Positions 8,529-17,850 of a DNA stretch of 64,000 bases are shown here, one piece after another. Source of the stretch: Flavobacterium soyangense (GTDB lineage Bacteria > Bacteroidota > Bacteroidia > Flavobacteriales > Flavobacteriaceae). The DNA lies in contig NZ_JADHEC010000002.1 in the NCBI RefSeq assembly GCF_015277675.1, positions 62,001-126,000 on the forward strand. Direction: 5' to 3'. The translations under genes and the position numbers were made by a program. Below the pieces are notes generated by a model. The model ran no database searches. It was not told where the DNA came from and saw only the letters and a program-made list of their open reading frames with translations. The stretch's first letter is position 1; every line of letters begins with the position of its first letter.

Positions 8529-9851
8529 ATGTTTTCATTTTTCGATTTATCGCTCCAATTAAATGGTTTTCCAATACAGGAAGCTAAAGCCGATATGAGA
8601 AAAATTGTTGCGCTTCCTCAAGAAGAATTTGAAGTTTTCCTTGAAAACAAAAAGCTTGAAATTGTTGATTATCATTTGAAAAATAATTCTTCCTATCAAA
8701 AATTTGTTGGCAAAAGCAGTTTTCAAAATTGGAACGAATTGCCCATAATGACTAAGAAAGACTTTCAAGAGCCTTTAATAGACAGACTTTCAAAAGGATA
8801 TTCTCCAAAAACCGTTTATGTTAACAAAACTTCAGGCTCGAGTGGTGACCCGTTTATTTTTGCCAAAGACAAATATTGTCATGCGCTAACTTGGGCTTCT
8901 AATATATATCGTTTTGGTTGGTTTGGAATTGATTTTAATTCATCATTTCAAGCTCGATTTTATGGAATTCCGTTGGATTTTATCGGCAACAAAAAAGAAC
9001 GTTTCAAGGATTTTTTGAGCAACCGCTTTCGGTTTTCGATTTTCGATTTATCGGATACTGTTTTAGAAGGTTTTTTAAACGAATTCAAGACTCGAAAGTT
9101 TGATTATATCAATGGCTATACAAGTTCAATCGTTTTGTTTGCCAAATTTCTACAGCAGAGAAGTATTATTTTAAAGGATATTTGTCCGACTTTGAAAGTT
9201 TGTGTTGTGACTTCTGAAATGCTTTTTGTAGAAGACAAAATATTGTTGGAAAAACAATTTGGATTCCCTGTTGTCAATGAATACGGAGCTTCGGAATTGG
9301 ATTTGATTGCCTTTCAAAATCCTGAAGGAGAATGGCAAGTCAATTCCGAAACGCTTTTTGTAGAAATTTTGGACGAGGATAACAATGTTTTGCCTTACGG
9401 AAAAGAAGGTCGCATCGTGGTTACTTCATTATATAACAAAGCGCATCCGTTTATTCGATACGACATTGGCGACATTGGGATTTTGGATGAAAAAAGCACA
9501 TCTAAAAAACCTGTCCTTCAACAATTAATGGGTCGGACTAATGATATTGCCATTTTACCAAGCGGAAAAAAATCACCCGGATTGACTTTTTATTACGTGA
9601 CCAAAAGCATCATCGAAGACGATGGCAATGTAAAAGAATTTATCGTCAAACAAACTAAAATCGATACTTTTGACATTGAATATGTAAGCAAAACAGAATT
9701 AAATTTGGAACAAATCCGCAAAATTGAAGCCGCGATTGCCTTATATTTAGAAAAAGGATTGTTTTTTACATTCATCAGAAAAGAAAAACTGGAACGAAGC
9801 AAAAGCGGCAAATTGAAACAGTTTGTTTCGTTAATCAAAGAAATAGCCTAA
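8529..9851 (+). CDS. CapK-like AMP-forming ligase of polysaccharide clusters
   Basis: 440 residues from the ATG at 8529 (an in-frame TTG at 8508 is the alternative). It belongs to the phenylacetate-CoA ligase/CapK branch of adenylate-forming enzymes: the ATP loop TSGSSGDPF at about residues 98-106, VNEYGASELDLIAFQNP as the acid/adenine motif, and RYDIGDIG with a later KLKQ-containing C-terminal subdomain. Homologues of this branch occur in capsule and O-antigen loci and their substrate is unclear. It is first of three overlapping genes with wecB and a glycosyltransferase, so a role in modifying a surface polysaccharide is inferred rather than phenylacetate metabolism. Confidence 0.75.
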   Translation: MFSFFDLSLQLNGFPIQEAKADMRKIVALPQEEFEVFLENKKLEIVDYHLKNNSSYQKFVGKSSFQNWNELPIMTKKDFQEPLIDRLSKGYSPKTVYVNKTSGSSGDPFIFAKDKYCHALTWASNIYRFGWFGIDFNSSFQARFYGIPLDFIGNKKERFKDFLSNRFRFSIFDLSDTVLEGFLNEFKTRKFDYINGYTSSIVLFAKFLQQRSIILKDICPTLKVCVVTSEMLFVEDKILLEKQFGFPVVNEYGASELDLIAFQNPEGEWQVNSETLFVEILDEDNNVLPYGKEGRIVVTSLYNKAHPFIRYDIGDIGILDEKSTSKKPVLQQLMGRTNDIAILPSGKKSPGLTFYYVTKSIIEDDGNVKEFIVKQTKIDTFDIEYVSKTELNLEQIRKIEAAIALYLEKGLFFTFIRKEKLERSKSGKLKQFVSLIKEIA

Positions 9852-10936
9852 TGAAAATAACCATAGTCGCAGGCGCTAGACCTAATTTTATAAAAATCGC
9901 ACCCATCATCAAAGCGATTGAAAAAAAGCAAAACGAAGGAGCGAATGTTTTCTATCGTTTGGTGCATACGGGTCAGCATTATGACAAAAACCTCAGCGAT
10001 ACTTTTTTCGACGAATTGAATATTCCGAAACCCGACAGCAATCTGGAGGTAAAAAGTGGTTCACAAGCGGAGCAAACAGGAGCGATTATGGTAGCTTTTG
10101 AAAAAGAATTGTTGCAAAATCCTTGTGATTTGGTTTTGGTGGTTGGCGATGTCAATTCGACTATGGCTTGTGCGATTGTAGCTAAAAAACAAAACATAAA
10201 AGTCGCTCACGTGGAAGCTGGAATTCGGTCTGGTGATATGACAATGCCCGAAGAAATCAATAGAATCGTAACCGACAGCATTACCGATTATTTCTTTACC
10301 ACCTCAACTTCTGCTTCTGAAAACTTGATAAAATACGGTGTTGATGAAACCAATATTCATTTTGTTGGCAACGTGATGATTGATACTTTATATCAAAATT
10401 TAGGCAGAATTTTTGAACCTCTTTTTTGGAATGAATTTCAATTGGAAACAGGGAATTATATCGTTTTAACATTACATCGCCCGTCAAACGTGGATGAAGA
10501 ACAATCCTTAATTCAGTTACTCCAAGGTATTGATAAAATGGCTGATGGCAAAAAAGTGATTTTCCCCATTCATCCAAGGACAAAAGCAATTTTAGGTGAA
10601 ACGAATTTAGAACTGAAAAATATCCATTTTGTGGAACCGCAAGGCTATTTGAATTTTATGTACCTCATCAAAAACAGTTTTGCCGTTATTACGGATTCCG
10701 GTGGAATTTCGGAGGAAACAACAGTTCTTGGAATACCTTGTTTCACAATGCGAAACAACACCGAAAGACCGGAAACGCAAAGCATTGGAACCAATAAATT
10801 AGTGGGAATTTCGATAGGGAATTTAGTAAAATTATTTAGGGAATTTCTTCAAAAAGGAAAGAAAAAATCTGGAATTCCTGAACTTTGGGACGGAAAAGCC
10901 TCGGAACGAATTATTGATATTCTGCTTCAAAAATAA
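9851..10936 (+). CDS. wecB: UDP-N-acetylglucosamine 2-epimerase (non-hydrolysing)
   Basis: 361 residues. It interconverts UDP-GlcNAc and UDP-ManNAc, supplying ManNAc or ManNAcA for a surface glycan. Seen: N-terminal GARPNFIKIAPII, VHTGQHYD, the VVGDVNSTMACAI loop, AHVEAGIRSGDMTMPEEINR with the catalytic Asp/Glu residues, LTLHRPSNVD, and the C-terminal UDP site TDSGGISEETTVLGIPCFTM. The ATG overlaps the stop of the CapK-like gene (TAATG), implying translational coupling; the next gene overlaps in the same way. Confidence 0.93.
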   Translation: MKITIVAGARPNFIKIAPIIKAIEKKQNEGANVFYRLVHTGQHYDKNLSDTFFDELNIPKPDSNLEVKSGSQAEQTGAIMVAFEKELLQNPCDLVLVVGDVNSTMACAIVAKKQNIKVAHVEAGIRSGDMTMPEEINRIVTDSITDYFFTTSTSASENLIKYGVDETNIHFVGNVMIDTLYQNLGRIFEPLFWNEFQLETGNYIVLTLHRPSNVDEEQSLIQLLQGIDKMADGKKVIFPIHPRTKAILGETNLELKNIHFVEPQGYLNFMYLIKNSFAVITDSGGISEETTVLGIPCFTMRNNTERPETQSIGTNKLVGISIGNLVKLFREFLQKGKKKSGIPELWDGKASERIIDILLQK

Positions 10937-12120
10937 TGGAAGAAATCCTCATCATATCGAATTATTATCCGCCGGAAAAGGGCGCTGCTGCCAATAGAAT
11001 TGAACAATTGGCCTTGAAATTACATCAAAACAAGTACAAAGTTTCCGTGCTTTGTCCGCTAGGGAATTACCCAAAAGGAGAATTGTTTCCAGAATACAAA
11101 GGCAAGTTTTCAGTAAAGGAAAACCTTCAGGATATAACCGTAAAACGGCTTTGGATTTATCCGAGTGTCAGTAAAAACATTATTAAAAGAACCCTTTCGG
11201 TTTTGTCATTTTCTACCGGGTTGTTTTTTTATTTATTGACCAAAAAAACACCCAATAAAGTCGTGGTTCAATCACCTCCGCTGTTATTGTCGTTTGTTTC
11301 GGTTTTTGTGCTTTCGATAAAGCGAAAAAAAATAATCTTAAATGTTTCTGATTTGTGGCCATTGGCCGCTATTGAATTAAAAGCACTAAAAAAAGATAGT
11401 TTTTCGCATCATATTTCTCTGTTTTTTGAACGATTTATCTATTCAAAAGCAACACTGATTTTTGGCCAATCTAACGAAATCATTACACACATTCATTCTA
11501 TTTTTCCAAAAAAAGAATGCCATTTATATCGCAATTTTCCCAATCATAAAGCTACGGAAATGGGTTTAGTAAACAGAGTAAACGAACCCATAAAAATATT
11601 TTACGCAGGATTGTTAGGTATTGCTCAAGGTGTTTTTGAATTGTGTCAGCAAATTGAATTACAAGATGTAAACATTGAATTACATGTTTTTGGCGACGGT
11701 GCAGAGAAATCGCAAATCGAAGACTTAATTAAGCAAAATCCTGAAAAAAAAATATTTTTCCACGGAATGTTAGAGCGAAACTCATTGCACGAAAAACTGC
11801 AATCTTTCGACATTGCACTTGTGCCATTAAAAACGAGGATTTATGGCTCAGTCCCTTCAAAAATATTTGAATATGGTGCACTAGGGTTCCCTATTCTATA
11901 TTTTGGTGGTGGTGAAGGCGAAGCCATAGTAAACGAAAATAATTTGGGTTGGGTTGCTAATGTTGAGGATTTCGAGAGTTTGAATGTTACACTAAAAGAA
12001 ATTTCAAAAGAAGGTAAAGACAAAATTCAAACAATGAAGAAACAGGTTTTTGTTTATGCTGATAATAATTTTAATCTTGATTTTCAAATAAAAGAATTAA
12101 TTGAAAAAGGTGTTTTTTAA
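10936..12120 (+). CDS. Glycosyltransferase family 4 (WbuB-like)
   Basis: 394 residues with a GT-B fold. The N-terminus ILIISNYYPPEKGAAANRIEQ is the glycine-rich acceptor-side loop of WbuB-type GT4 enzymes. The C-terminal half has IKIFYAGLLGIAQGVFEL, ELHVFGDGAEKSQIEDL, and SVPSKIFEYGALGFPILYFGGGEGE, where the donor-binding E-x7-E region normally lies. It transfers a nucleotide-sugar residue, probably to a lipid-linked glycan. It is translationally coupled to wecB (TAATG overlap) and its stop overlaps the convergent sugar-phosphate transferase gene by 4 bp. Confidence 0.85.
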   Translation: MEEILIISNYYPPEKGAAANRIEQLALKLHQNKYKVSVLCPLGNYPKGELFPEYKGKFSVKENLQDITVKRLWIYPSVSKNIIKRTLSVLSFSTGLFFYLLTKKTPNKVVVQSPPLLLSFVSVFVLSIKRKKIILNVSDLWPLAAIELKALKKDSFSHHISLFFERFIYSKATLIFGQSNEIITHIHSIFPKKECHLYRNFPNHKATEMGLVNRVNEPIKIFYAGLLGIAQGVFELCQQIELQDVNIELHVFGDGAEKSQIEDLIKQNPEKKIFFHGMLERNSLHEKLQSFDIALVPLKTRIYGSVPSKIFEYGALGFPILYFGGGEGEAIVNENNLGWVANVEDFESLNVTLKEISKEGKDKIQTMKKQVFVYADNNFNLDFQIKELIEKGVF

Positions 12121-13469
12121 TATGCTTTATCGTCTCCTCTTAAAGTATTAAAAATGGTGTTGAAGATAATTTTAACATCTAATAAAATAGACCAATTTTC
12201 CATATAGAAAATATCATATTTTACTCTATTAATGATGTCTTCGTCTGATTCTACTTCGCCACGGAAACCTTTTGTTTGAGCAAGACCAGTGATTCCGGGT
12301 TTCACAAAGTGGCGCACCATAAATTTATCTACTTTTAAAGCATATAAGTTGGCAACGCTTACCATATGGGGTCTTGGACCAACAACTGACATTTCACCCA
12401 TTAAAACATTGAAAAATTGTGGTAGTTCGTCGATACTGGTTTTCCGAATAAATTTACCTACTCTGGTTATCCGAACATCATTTTTTGAGGCTAAATCTAA
12501 ATCTGCCTTGTCGTTAACCTCCATCGATCTGAATTTATAACAATTGAATTCTTTATAATTTAGTCCGTTCCTTTTTTGAACAAAAAATAAAGGTCCTTTT
12601 GACTCCCATTTTATTATTATGGCTAAAATTGGCGTAAGCCAAGACAATAATCCCACTATTATTAATGTTGAAAAAAGAAGGTCAAAAACACGTTTAATAA
12701 TTTTGTTTAGTGTTTCATCCTGCAAAATATTTCTTAAAGAAATAATCGGTATATAGTCATAATATTCAAACTTAACGCTTCTTGAAAGAATTTGCTTTTC
12801 GTTAGGAATGAATTTTAATGTTTTCAAATTATTGTCTGCAAAATAGATGATATCACTTATTTGGCTATCGGATAAATCACTCATCGAGCAATATATTTCA
12901 TCCGTTTTACTTTCTAAAGCAAAGGAAAGACATTCATCAATCCTTCGCTTTTTATGATCTTCCAGATTAAATACTTTTATTAATTTATATCCGTAATCTG
13001 GATTTTCAGTAAAAAATGTTTTTAATGGATTTATATTTTTATTGTTTCCCAATAAAACTACAGTTCTAGAATTCCCTCCAAATAAAACTCTGAATTTTCT
13101 CAGAAAATAATAAATTGAAAGCTTGATTAATAAAATTAATACTATTGATAAAACAACGAATAAAACAACTCTTTTTTGATTCGCGGTTTCTGAATAAAAA
13201 TACTCCAAGACAAGGCAAAATATGGCAAATAAAATTCCTTGTTTTAAGGTGCAATTTAAGATTTTAATTACCTTAGTGTATCGGTATACTTCATAAAAAC
13301 CAAGGTTTGCAGCTATAATAAACCACGTAAAACTTATAAAAACAGCATAATAAATTTCATTTGCATGAAATGGCATGATATAAAGAGCCAATACATTGAT
13401 GATTAGCAAATCTATCAAGTAGGAGAAAGGGCGTATATACCCTGAATATCTTCCTGTTTTTGTCTTCAT
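12117..13469 (-). CDS. Exopolysaccharide polyprenyl glycosylphosphotransferase (WcaJ-like)
   Basis: 450 residues from the ATG at 13469. It is the initiating enzyme that places a sugar-1-phosphate on undecaprenyl phosphate. There are four N-terminal transmembrane segments (about residues 14-110), a CoA-binding-like middle region (TVVLLGNNKNINPL), and a C-terminal bacterial sugar transferase domain: KRVFDLLFSTLIIVGLL membrane segment, KFRSM, KTSIDELPQFFNVLMGEMSVVGPRP and the PGITGLAQ motif. Its ATG overlaps the stop of the UDP-glucuronate decarboxylase gene (TAATG), so the two form one operon. A longer frame upstream lies inside that gene and was rejected. Confidence 0.9.
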   Translation of the reverse strand: MKTKTGRYSGYIRPFSYLIDLLIINVLALYIMPFHANEIYYAVFISFTWFIIAANLGFYEVYRYTKVIKILNCTLKQGILFAIFCLVLEYFYSETANQKRVVLFVVLSIVLILLIKLSIYYFLRKFRVLFGGNSRTVVLLGNNKNINPLKTFFTENPDYGYKLIKVFNLEDHKKRRIDECLSFALESKTDEIYCSMSDLSDSQISDIIYFADNNLKTLKFIPNEKQILSRSVKFEYYDYIPIISLRNILQDETLNKIIKRVFDLLFSTLIIVGLLSWLTPILAIIIKWESKGPLFFVQKRNGLNYKEFNCYKFRSMEVNDKADLDLASKNDVRITRVGKFIRKTSIDELPQFFNVLMGEMSVVGPRPHMVSVANLYALKVDKFMVRHFVKPGITGLAQTKGFRGEVESDEDIINRVKYDIFYMENWSILLDVKIIFNTIFNTLRGDDKAY

Positions 13470-14452
13470 TAATTCATATACTTGGAAAAATCTTTGTGCT
13501 CTTCTTTTAAAAGCTCCTCGGTTGACAATGATTTGAAATAGTCGTAAGTTATTTTCATGCCTTCTTCTCTTGAAACTTTGGCATTCCAACCCAGTAATTC
13601 TTTAGCTTTTGTGATGTCCGGTTGACGCTGCAAAGGATCATTTATTGGAAGCGGATAATACACTACTTTTTGAGTCGTTCCGGTCAACTTTATGATTTCA
13701 TCAGCAAAATCCTTGATGGTAATTTCGTCAGGATTTCCAATGTTTACCGGATAAACATAATCTGAATGCAGCAATCTAAAAATGCCTTCCACTTGATCGT
13801 CCACATAACAAAAGGAACGCGTTTGCATTCCGTCTCCAAAAATTGTCAAGTCTTCGCCACGAAGCGCTTGGCCAATAAATGCCGGAATAACCCTTCCGTC
13901 ATTGAGTCTCATTCTGGGTCCATAAGTATTAAAAATTCTTACAATTCTTGTTTCTACACCGTGAAAAGTGTGGTAGGCCATCGTGATAGATTCCTGAAAA
14001 CGCTTGGCCTCATCATAAACTCCTCTTGGTCCAATGGTGTTTACGTTGCCATAATATTCTTCCGTTTGAGGATGAACCAATGGGTCTCCATACACTTCAG
14101 ATGTTGATGCAATTAGAATTCTGGCTTTTTTCACTCTTGCCAATCCCAAGAGATTATGAGTTCCCAAAGAACCTACTTTTAAGGTTTGAATTGGGATTTT
14201 TAAATAATCAATTGGACTTGCCGGCGATGCAAAATGAAGTATGTAATCCAGTTTTCCTGGAACGTGGACAAATTTGGTAATATCGTGATGATAAAATTCG
14301 AAGTTTTCCAGTTTGAATAAATGCTCTATGTTTTTTAAATCCCCTGTAATGAGATTATCCATTCCTATAACAAAATACCCCTCTTTTATGAAACGGTCAC
14401 AAAGATGTGATCCTAAAAATCCTGCTGCTCCGGTAATTAATATTCTTTTCAT
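13469..14452 (-). CDS. UDP-glucuronate decarboxylase (UDP-xylose synthase) family SDR
   Basis: 327 residues of the extended short-chain dehydrogenase/epimerase family. NAD+ binds at [16 protein letters not shown]; the catalytic Thr/Ser region is [19 protein letters not shown] and the YDEAK Tyr-x3-Lys pair follows. The [20 protein letters not shown] block is characteristic of UDP-glucuronate decarboxylases, which make UDP-xylose. It is the first gene of the minus operon with the sugar-1-phosphate transferase, pointing to xylose, or a related pentose, in the surface glycan. A dTDP-glucose dehydratase-like role is less likely. Confidence 0.85.
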   Translation of the reverse strand: MKRILITGAAGFLGSHLCDRFIKEGYFVIGMDNLITGDLKNIEHLFKLENFEFYHHDITKFVHVPGKLDYILHFASPASPIDYLKIPIQTLKVGSLGTHNLLGLARVKKARILIASTSEVYGDPLVHPQTEEYYGNVNTIGPRGVYDEAKRFQESITMAYHTFHGVETRIVRIFNTYGPRMRLNDGRVIPAFIGQALRGEDLTIFGDGMQTRSFCYVDDQVEGIFRLLHSDYVYPVNIGNPDEITIKDFADEIIKLTGTTQKVVYYPLPINDPLQRQPDITKAKELLGWNAKVSREEGMKITYDYFKSLSTEELLKEEHKDFSKYMN

Positions 14453-14476
14453 CTTTTATTGGCTATTGAAAACCCT

Positions 14477-16159
14477 TTATTTCACATTAAAAATTTGCTC
14501 CAAAATCTTGATTGTAATCAAATAAGTAGGTTTTACTCCCGTTGTTCCCAAACCTCCAGAAGCAAGTGTGCTACCTGTTTCCAAAGGATTATCCGATGCA
14601 TAATAAGCATATCGAACTTTCACGTTTTGCGGAATACTTTTTCTGATTTTTGAGGCTGATTGAATGGCTTTTTGATAATAAGAACCTTCCATTTCTAACC
14701 CGATTACTCCCCAAGTTGATTCGTGAAAGAACTTCAACAAATCTTTGTTTTGCAAAGAGGTGCCAAGAACAGTAACCATTGGTCCTTCAAAAACTGCAAT
14801 ACCATCACCTTCAAACATATCGGCCGTCAATTCATTTTGGAAAAAATAATTGTCAGCAGTTCCTTCATTTATGTGAGCCGCCGGAATCATAATATCCCCT
14901 TTTTCACCTTCAAGAATACCTGCTTTTCCCATTATGGAAACAGATTCAACATTTAATAAAGTATTGTCTTTTTTATATGGTTTCAATAATTCGTCAATGG
15001 TTTCATATGCTTGTTCGCCAAAAGCATAATCCATTACAATTATTACGGGTTTTTTATCTCCTGTTTTTGCTTTTGGAAACGATGATTTTGCCCAATCAAT
15101 TTTAGCTGTGTCAAAGATTTGCACATCAATATTGGTTCCTGAATTATCCGGAATCGAAATCATTCCCTGCAATTTTGCAAATTCTTCCACTTGATTCCTA
15201 ACCTCATTCGCTCCAGATTTACTCAATTCTTCATAAATAAAGAAATCAGATTTGTCCTTAAATTTAGTTTTTAAAACTGTGGTTGCAAAAATGGAATTCA
15301 TCACACTATGCATATTGGCACTGATAACATGAATTGGTCGGTCTAAAAGTTTATTCTTTTTTAAGACTTCTTTGATGTTCGTTGCCCAAATTTCTCCGTG
15401 AATATGATGTCCTAATCGTTCTCTTAAAATTGGACTAAAAGTTATGGTTCTTTTGTTGTCATCAATAACTTCTTCGATAGCTAATTTTCCAAGCCAATAA
15501 ATAACGTGTAAAAAACGATCTGGCGAAACATCTGAACCAAAAGCATCATAAATGTCCAATACTTCAATAAATGTTCTTCCAAGAATATTTGCGGCGTGTG
15601 AAACCGCTTTCTCTTTCTCTATTTGATTAAGCTTTTTCTTCTGAGAAACTGCCAATTCCAGTTTTTGCCAATCTCGAGAGACTTCTCCTGCATCGTCCAA
15701 TAAAACTCTGTTTCTTATCTTGTGAGATTCAATGAAAATGAAGGTCAAATGCGTCAAAATATCGTAAATATCCGAACGTCCCCGGGTAATTTCAACATTC
15801 ATTTGTTCTTCGTCAATTCGATAACAATTTCGTCGTCTTTTTGGGGGAACAATTGCCCGAAAATGTGATTTTGAATAGCCTTCGTCCGAAGTTAAATTAA
15901 TAAATCGACATTCCTCAATTCCTATTGGAAGCCTTTCAATAACATATAAAAGACCACTTAATTCTACTTTTTCTTCTGCAATATTTCCGTAAATTTCAGG
16001 ACGTAATGTTAATAATGCTTCTCGCAAAGTATCACCTGAAACGCCCATAGGTTTATAAAAACCACGGTTAAACAAATGGCGCATCGTTATGTACATTTTT
16101 TCAATTGCCGCCGAAGATTCTTGTGCTCTGGATCTGGATATATTTTTTATTTCTTTCAT
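14477..16159 (-). CDS. DUF6909 family protein, nucleoside-phosphorylase-like C-terminus
   Basis: 560 residues, cytoplasmic, no signal or membrane segment. I recognise it as a conserved flavobacterial family (recalled as DUF6909) without known function. The N-terminal 200 residues are basic and helical (RRNCYRIDEEQMNVEITRG). The C-terminal third resembles the phosphorylase/nucleosidase superfamily: GKAGILEGEKGDIMIPAAH, FEGPMVTVLGTS, and GVIGLEMEGSYYQKAI, in which the EMEG block is placed like the conserved ribose-binding MEGA/MEAA motif. The resemblance is by eye. The gene is 24 bp upstream of the UDP-glucuronate decarboxylase gene, same strand, which may be chance. Confidence 0.65.
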   Translation of the reverse strand: MKEIKNISRSRAQESSAAIEKMYITMRHLFNRGFYKPMGVSGDTLREALLTLRPEIYGNIAEEKVELSGLLYVIERLPIGIEECRFINLTSDEGYSKSHFRAIVPPKRRRNCYRIDEEQMNVEITRGRSDIYDILTHLTFIFIESHKIRNRVLLDDAGEVSRDWQKLELAVSQKKKLNQIEKEKAVSHAANILGRTFIEVLDIYDAFGSDVSPDRFLHVIYWLGKLAIEEVIDDNKRTITFSPILRERLGHHIHGEIWATNIKEVLKKNKLLDRPIHVISANMHSVMNSIFATTVLKTKFKDKSDFFIYEELSKSGANEVRNQVEEFAKLQGMISIPDNSGTNIDVQIFDTAKIDWAKSSFPKAKTGDKKPVIIVMDYAFGEQAYETIDELLKPYKKDNTLLNVESVSIMGKAGILEGEKGDIMIPAAHINEGTADNYFFQNELTADMFEGDGIAVFEGPMVTVLGTSLQNKDLLKFFHESTWGVIGLEMEGSYYQKAIQSASKIRKSIPQNVKVRYAYYASDNPLETGSTLASGGLGTTGVKPTYLITIKILEQIFNVK

Positions 16160-16356
16160 CTGTAGAAAATATTTGTTTTTTTAAGGAAGATGGAATCACC
16201 TACTTTTATTAGTGTTTACGAAATCCATTTGAAATGGCGATTTCATTAATTTTTATTTTGTAACCTCCAAATGTATGGTTTTTATTTCTTTCGAAAAATT
16301 ATTTTAATTTTGGTTGATAGGTACAGCTTTTCATTTTTAAAAGAATGATGTTTTTT

Positions 16357-17850
16357 TTATATTGGTTTCTTTTTAAGTAAATCCACTATTTTCCTATCAT
16401 TGCTTAGCCTGGGAATTTTATTTTGTCCGCCCAGTTTTCCAATGGATTTCATATAATCCTGAAAACCGTTTTTAGCCACTTTTGTTACAACTACTTTGCG
16501 CAAAACATTACCCACAATTAAATCATCGTAGTAAATATTTTGTTTGCGCATTGCATTGTCTAATGCTTCTGCAAAAGTTTCCAGATTTTCAGGTTCGTTT
16601 TCAAATTCAATAAACCATTCGTGATATGGCAAACCTTCTTTTGGTGTAATTTGTGGCGCAACTGTAAACTCGTTGATGCTAATGGTTGTTCCAATGATTG
16701 CTTCCTGCAACGCACTTTCGACCTCTTTTCCAATGACGTGTTCGCCAAAAGCCGAAATATAATGTTTGATTCTGCCCGAAACAATAACGCGATACGGTTT
16801 CAAACTCGTAAACTGAACGGTATCGCCAATGTTGTAGCCCCAAAGTCCGGCATTAGTCGAAATTATTAACACATAATTCACGCCCAATTCTACTTTGCCA
16901 ATGGTGTGCCTTTTTGGGTTTTCGATGTCAAATTCGTCGGTTTTGATGAATTCATAAAAAATTCCGGAGTTCAACAAAAGCAACATTCCTTTTTCCTTTT
17001 GGGAATCTTGGTAGGCAAAAAATCCTTCCGAAGCCGGAAATAATTCAATGCTGTCTACTTTTCGTTCAATCAAATTTTCGAATTTGGCTCTATATGGCTC
17101 ATAGTTTACGCCACCATAAATGAACAAATTGAAGTTTTTGAAAATTTCGCCCACAGGCTTTGCGCCTTTTTGTTGCAATTTTTCAAAATACATTTGCACC
17201 CAAGACGGAATCCCTGAAATCACCGTCATATTTTGGTTAAATGTCTCTTCGACAATGGCGTTTACTTTGGTTTCCCAATCATCAATACAATTTGTTTCCC
17301 AAGAAGGCAGTCGGTTTTTTTGTAAATATTTTGGAACAAAATGTGCCACGATTCCGGACAATCTTCCTAGTTTTATGCCGTTTTTTTCTTCCAATATTGG
17401 ACTTCCTTGAAGGAAAATCATTTTTCCATTAACAAAATCAGCTTTACCGGTTTCGTGAATATAATGCAGAATTGCGTTTCGTGCCGCTTCAATGTGAAAA
17501 GGCATTGATTCCTTGGTAAGCGGAATGTATTTTGCTCCAGAAGTCGTTCCCGAAGTTTTGGCAAAATAGAGCGGTTTTCCTTTCCAAAGTATATTCTCCT
17601 CGCCTTTTACTACTTTATCGACATACGTTTTCAAACCTTCGTAATCGCGAACTGGAACATATTTTGAAAAATCTTCGAAAGTTTTTATTTGGTCAAAATG
17701 ATGGTCTATACCAAACTGGGTGTTTTTCGCTTGGCGGATTAAATCCTCGAAAACTTTACGTTGAGTTTCTATTGGATTTGTTGCCCAGAGTTGGGTTTTC
17801 CGATAGATTTTTTTGGCAAAAAGTTTAGCAAAAAAAGGTTTTAAAGACAT
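16357..17850 (-). CDS. GH3-family acyl-adenylating enzyme
   Basis: 497 residues of the GH3 (auxin-responsive promoter) family, which in plants conjugates acids to amino acids through an acyl-adenylate. Seen: the ATP loop FAKTSGTTSGAKYIPL near residues 90-105, the second motif LFPASEGFFAYQD, and YNIGDTVQFTSLKPYRVIVSGR near the hinge. Bacterial members are widespread in Bacteroidota; their acid and amine substrates are unknown. The start codon directly abuts the stop of the upstream membrane-anchor gene (17851), so the pair is one operon. An upstream spacer of 197 bp separates it from the DUF6909 gene. Confidence 0.85.
   Translation of the reverse strand: MSLKPFFAKLFAKKIYRKTQLWATNPIETQRKVFEDLIRQAKNTQFGIDHHFDQIKTFEDFSKYVPVRDYEGLKTYVDKVVKGEENILWKGKPLYFAKTSGTTSGAKYIPLTKESMPFHIEAARNAILHYIHETGKADFVNGKMIFLQGSPILEEKNGIKLGRLSGIVAHFVPKYLQKNRLPSWETNCIDDWETKVNAIVEETFNQNMTVISGIPSWVQMYFEKLQQKGAKPVGEIFKNFNLFIYGGVNYEPYRAKFENLIERKVDSIELFPASEGFFAYQDSQKEKGMLLLLNSGIFYEFIKTDEFDIENPKRHTIGKVELGVNYVLIISTNAGLWGYNIGDTVQFTSLKPYRVIVSGRIKHYISAFGEHVIGKEVESALQEAIIGTTISINEFTVAPQITPKEGLPYHEWFIEFENEPENLETFAEALDNAMRKQNIYYDDLIVGNVLRKVVVTKVAKNGFQDYMKSIGKLGGQNKIPRLSNDRKIVDLLKKKPI

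Noticed and set aside
8529..9851. CapK-like gene as phenylacetate-CoA ligase.
   Set aside because: Context is wecB and a glycosyltransferase with overlapping starts, not aromatic catabolism.
10200..10215. CACGTG with parS-like flanks in wecB.
   Set aside because: It matches at about 11 of 16 positions and encodes the conserved AHVEAG motif of the epimerase.
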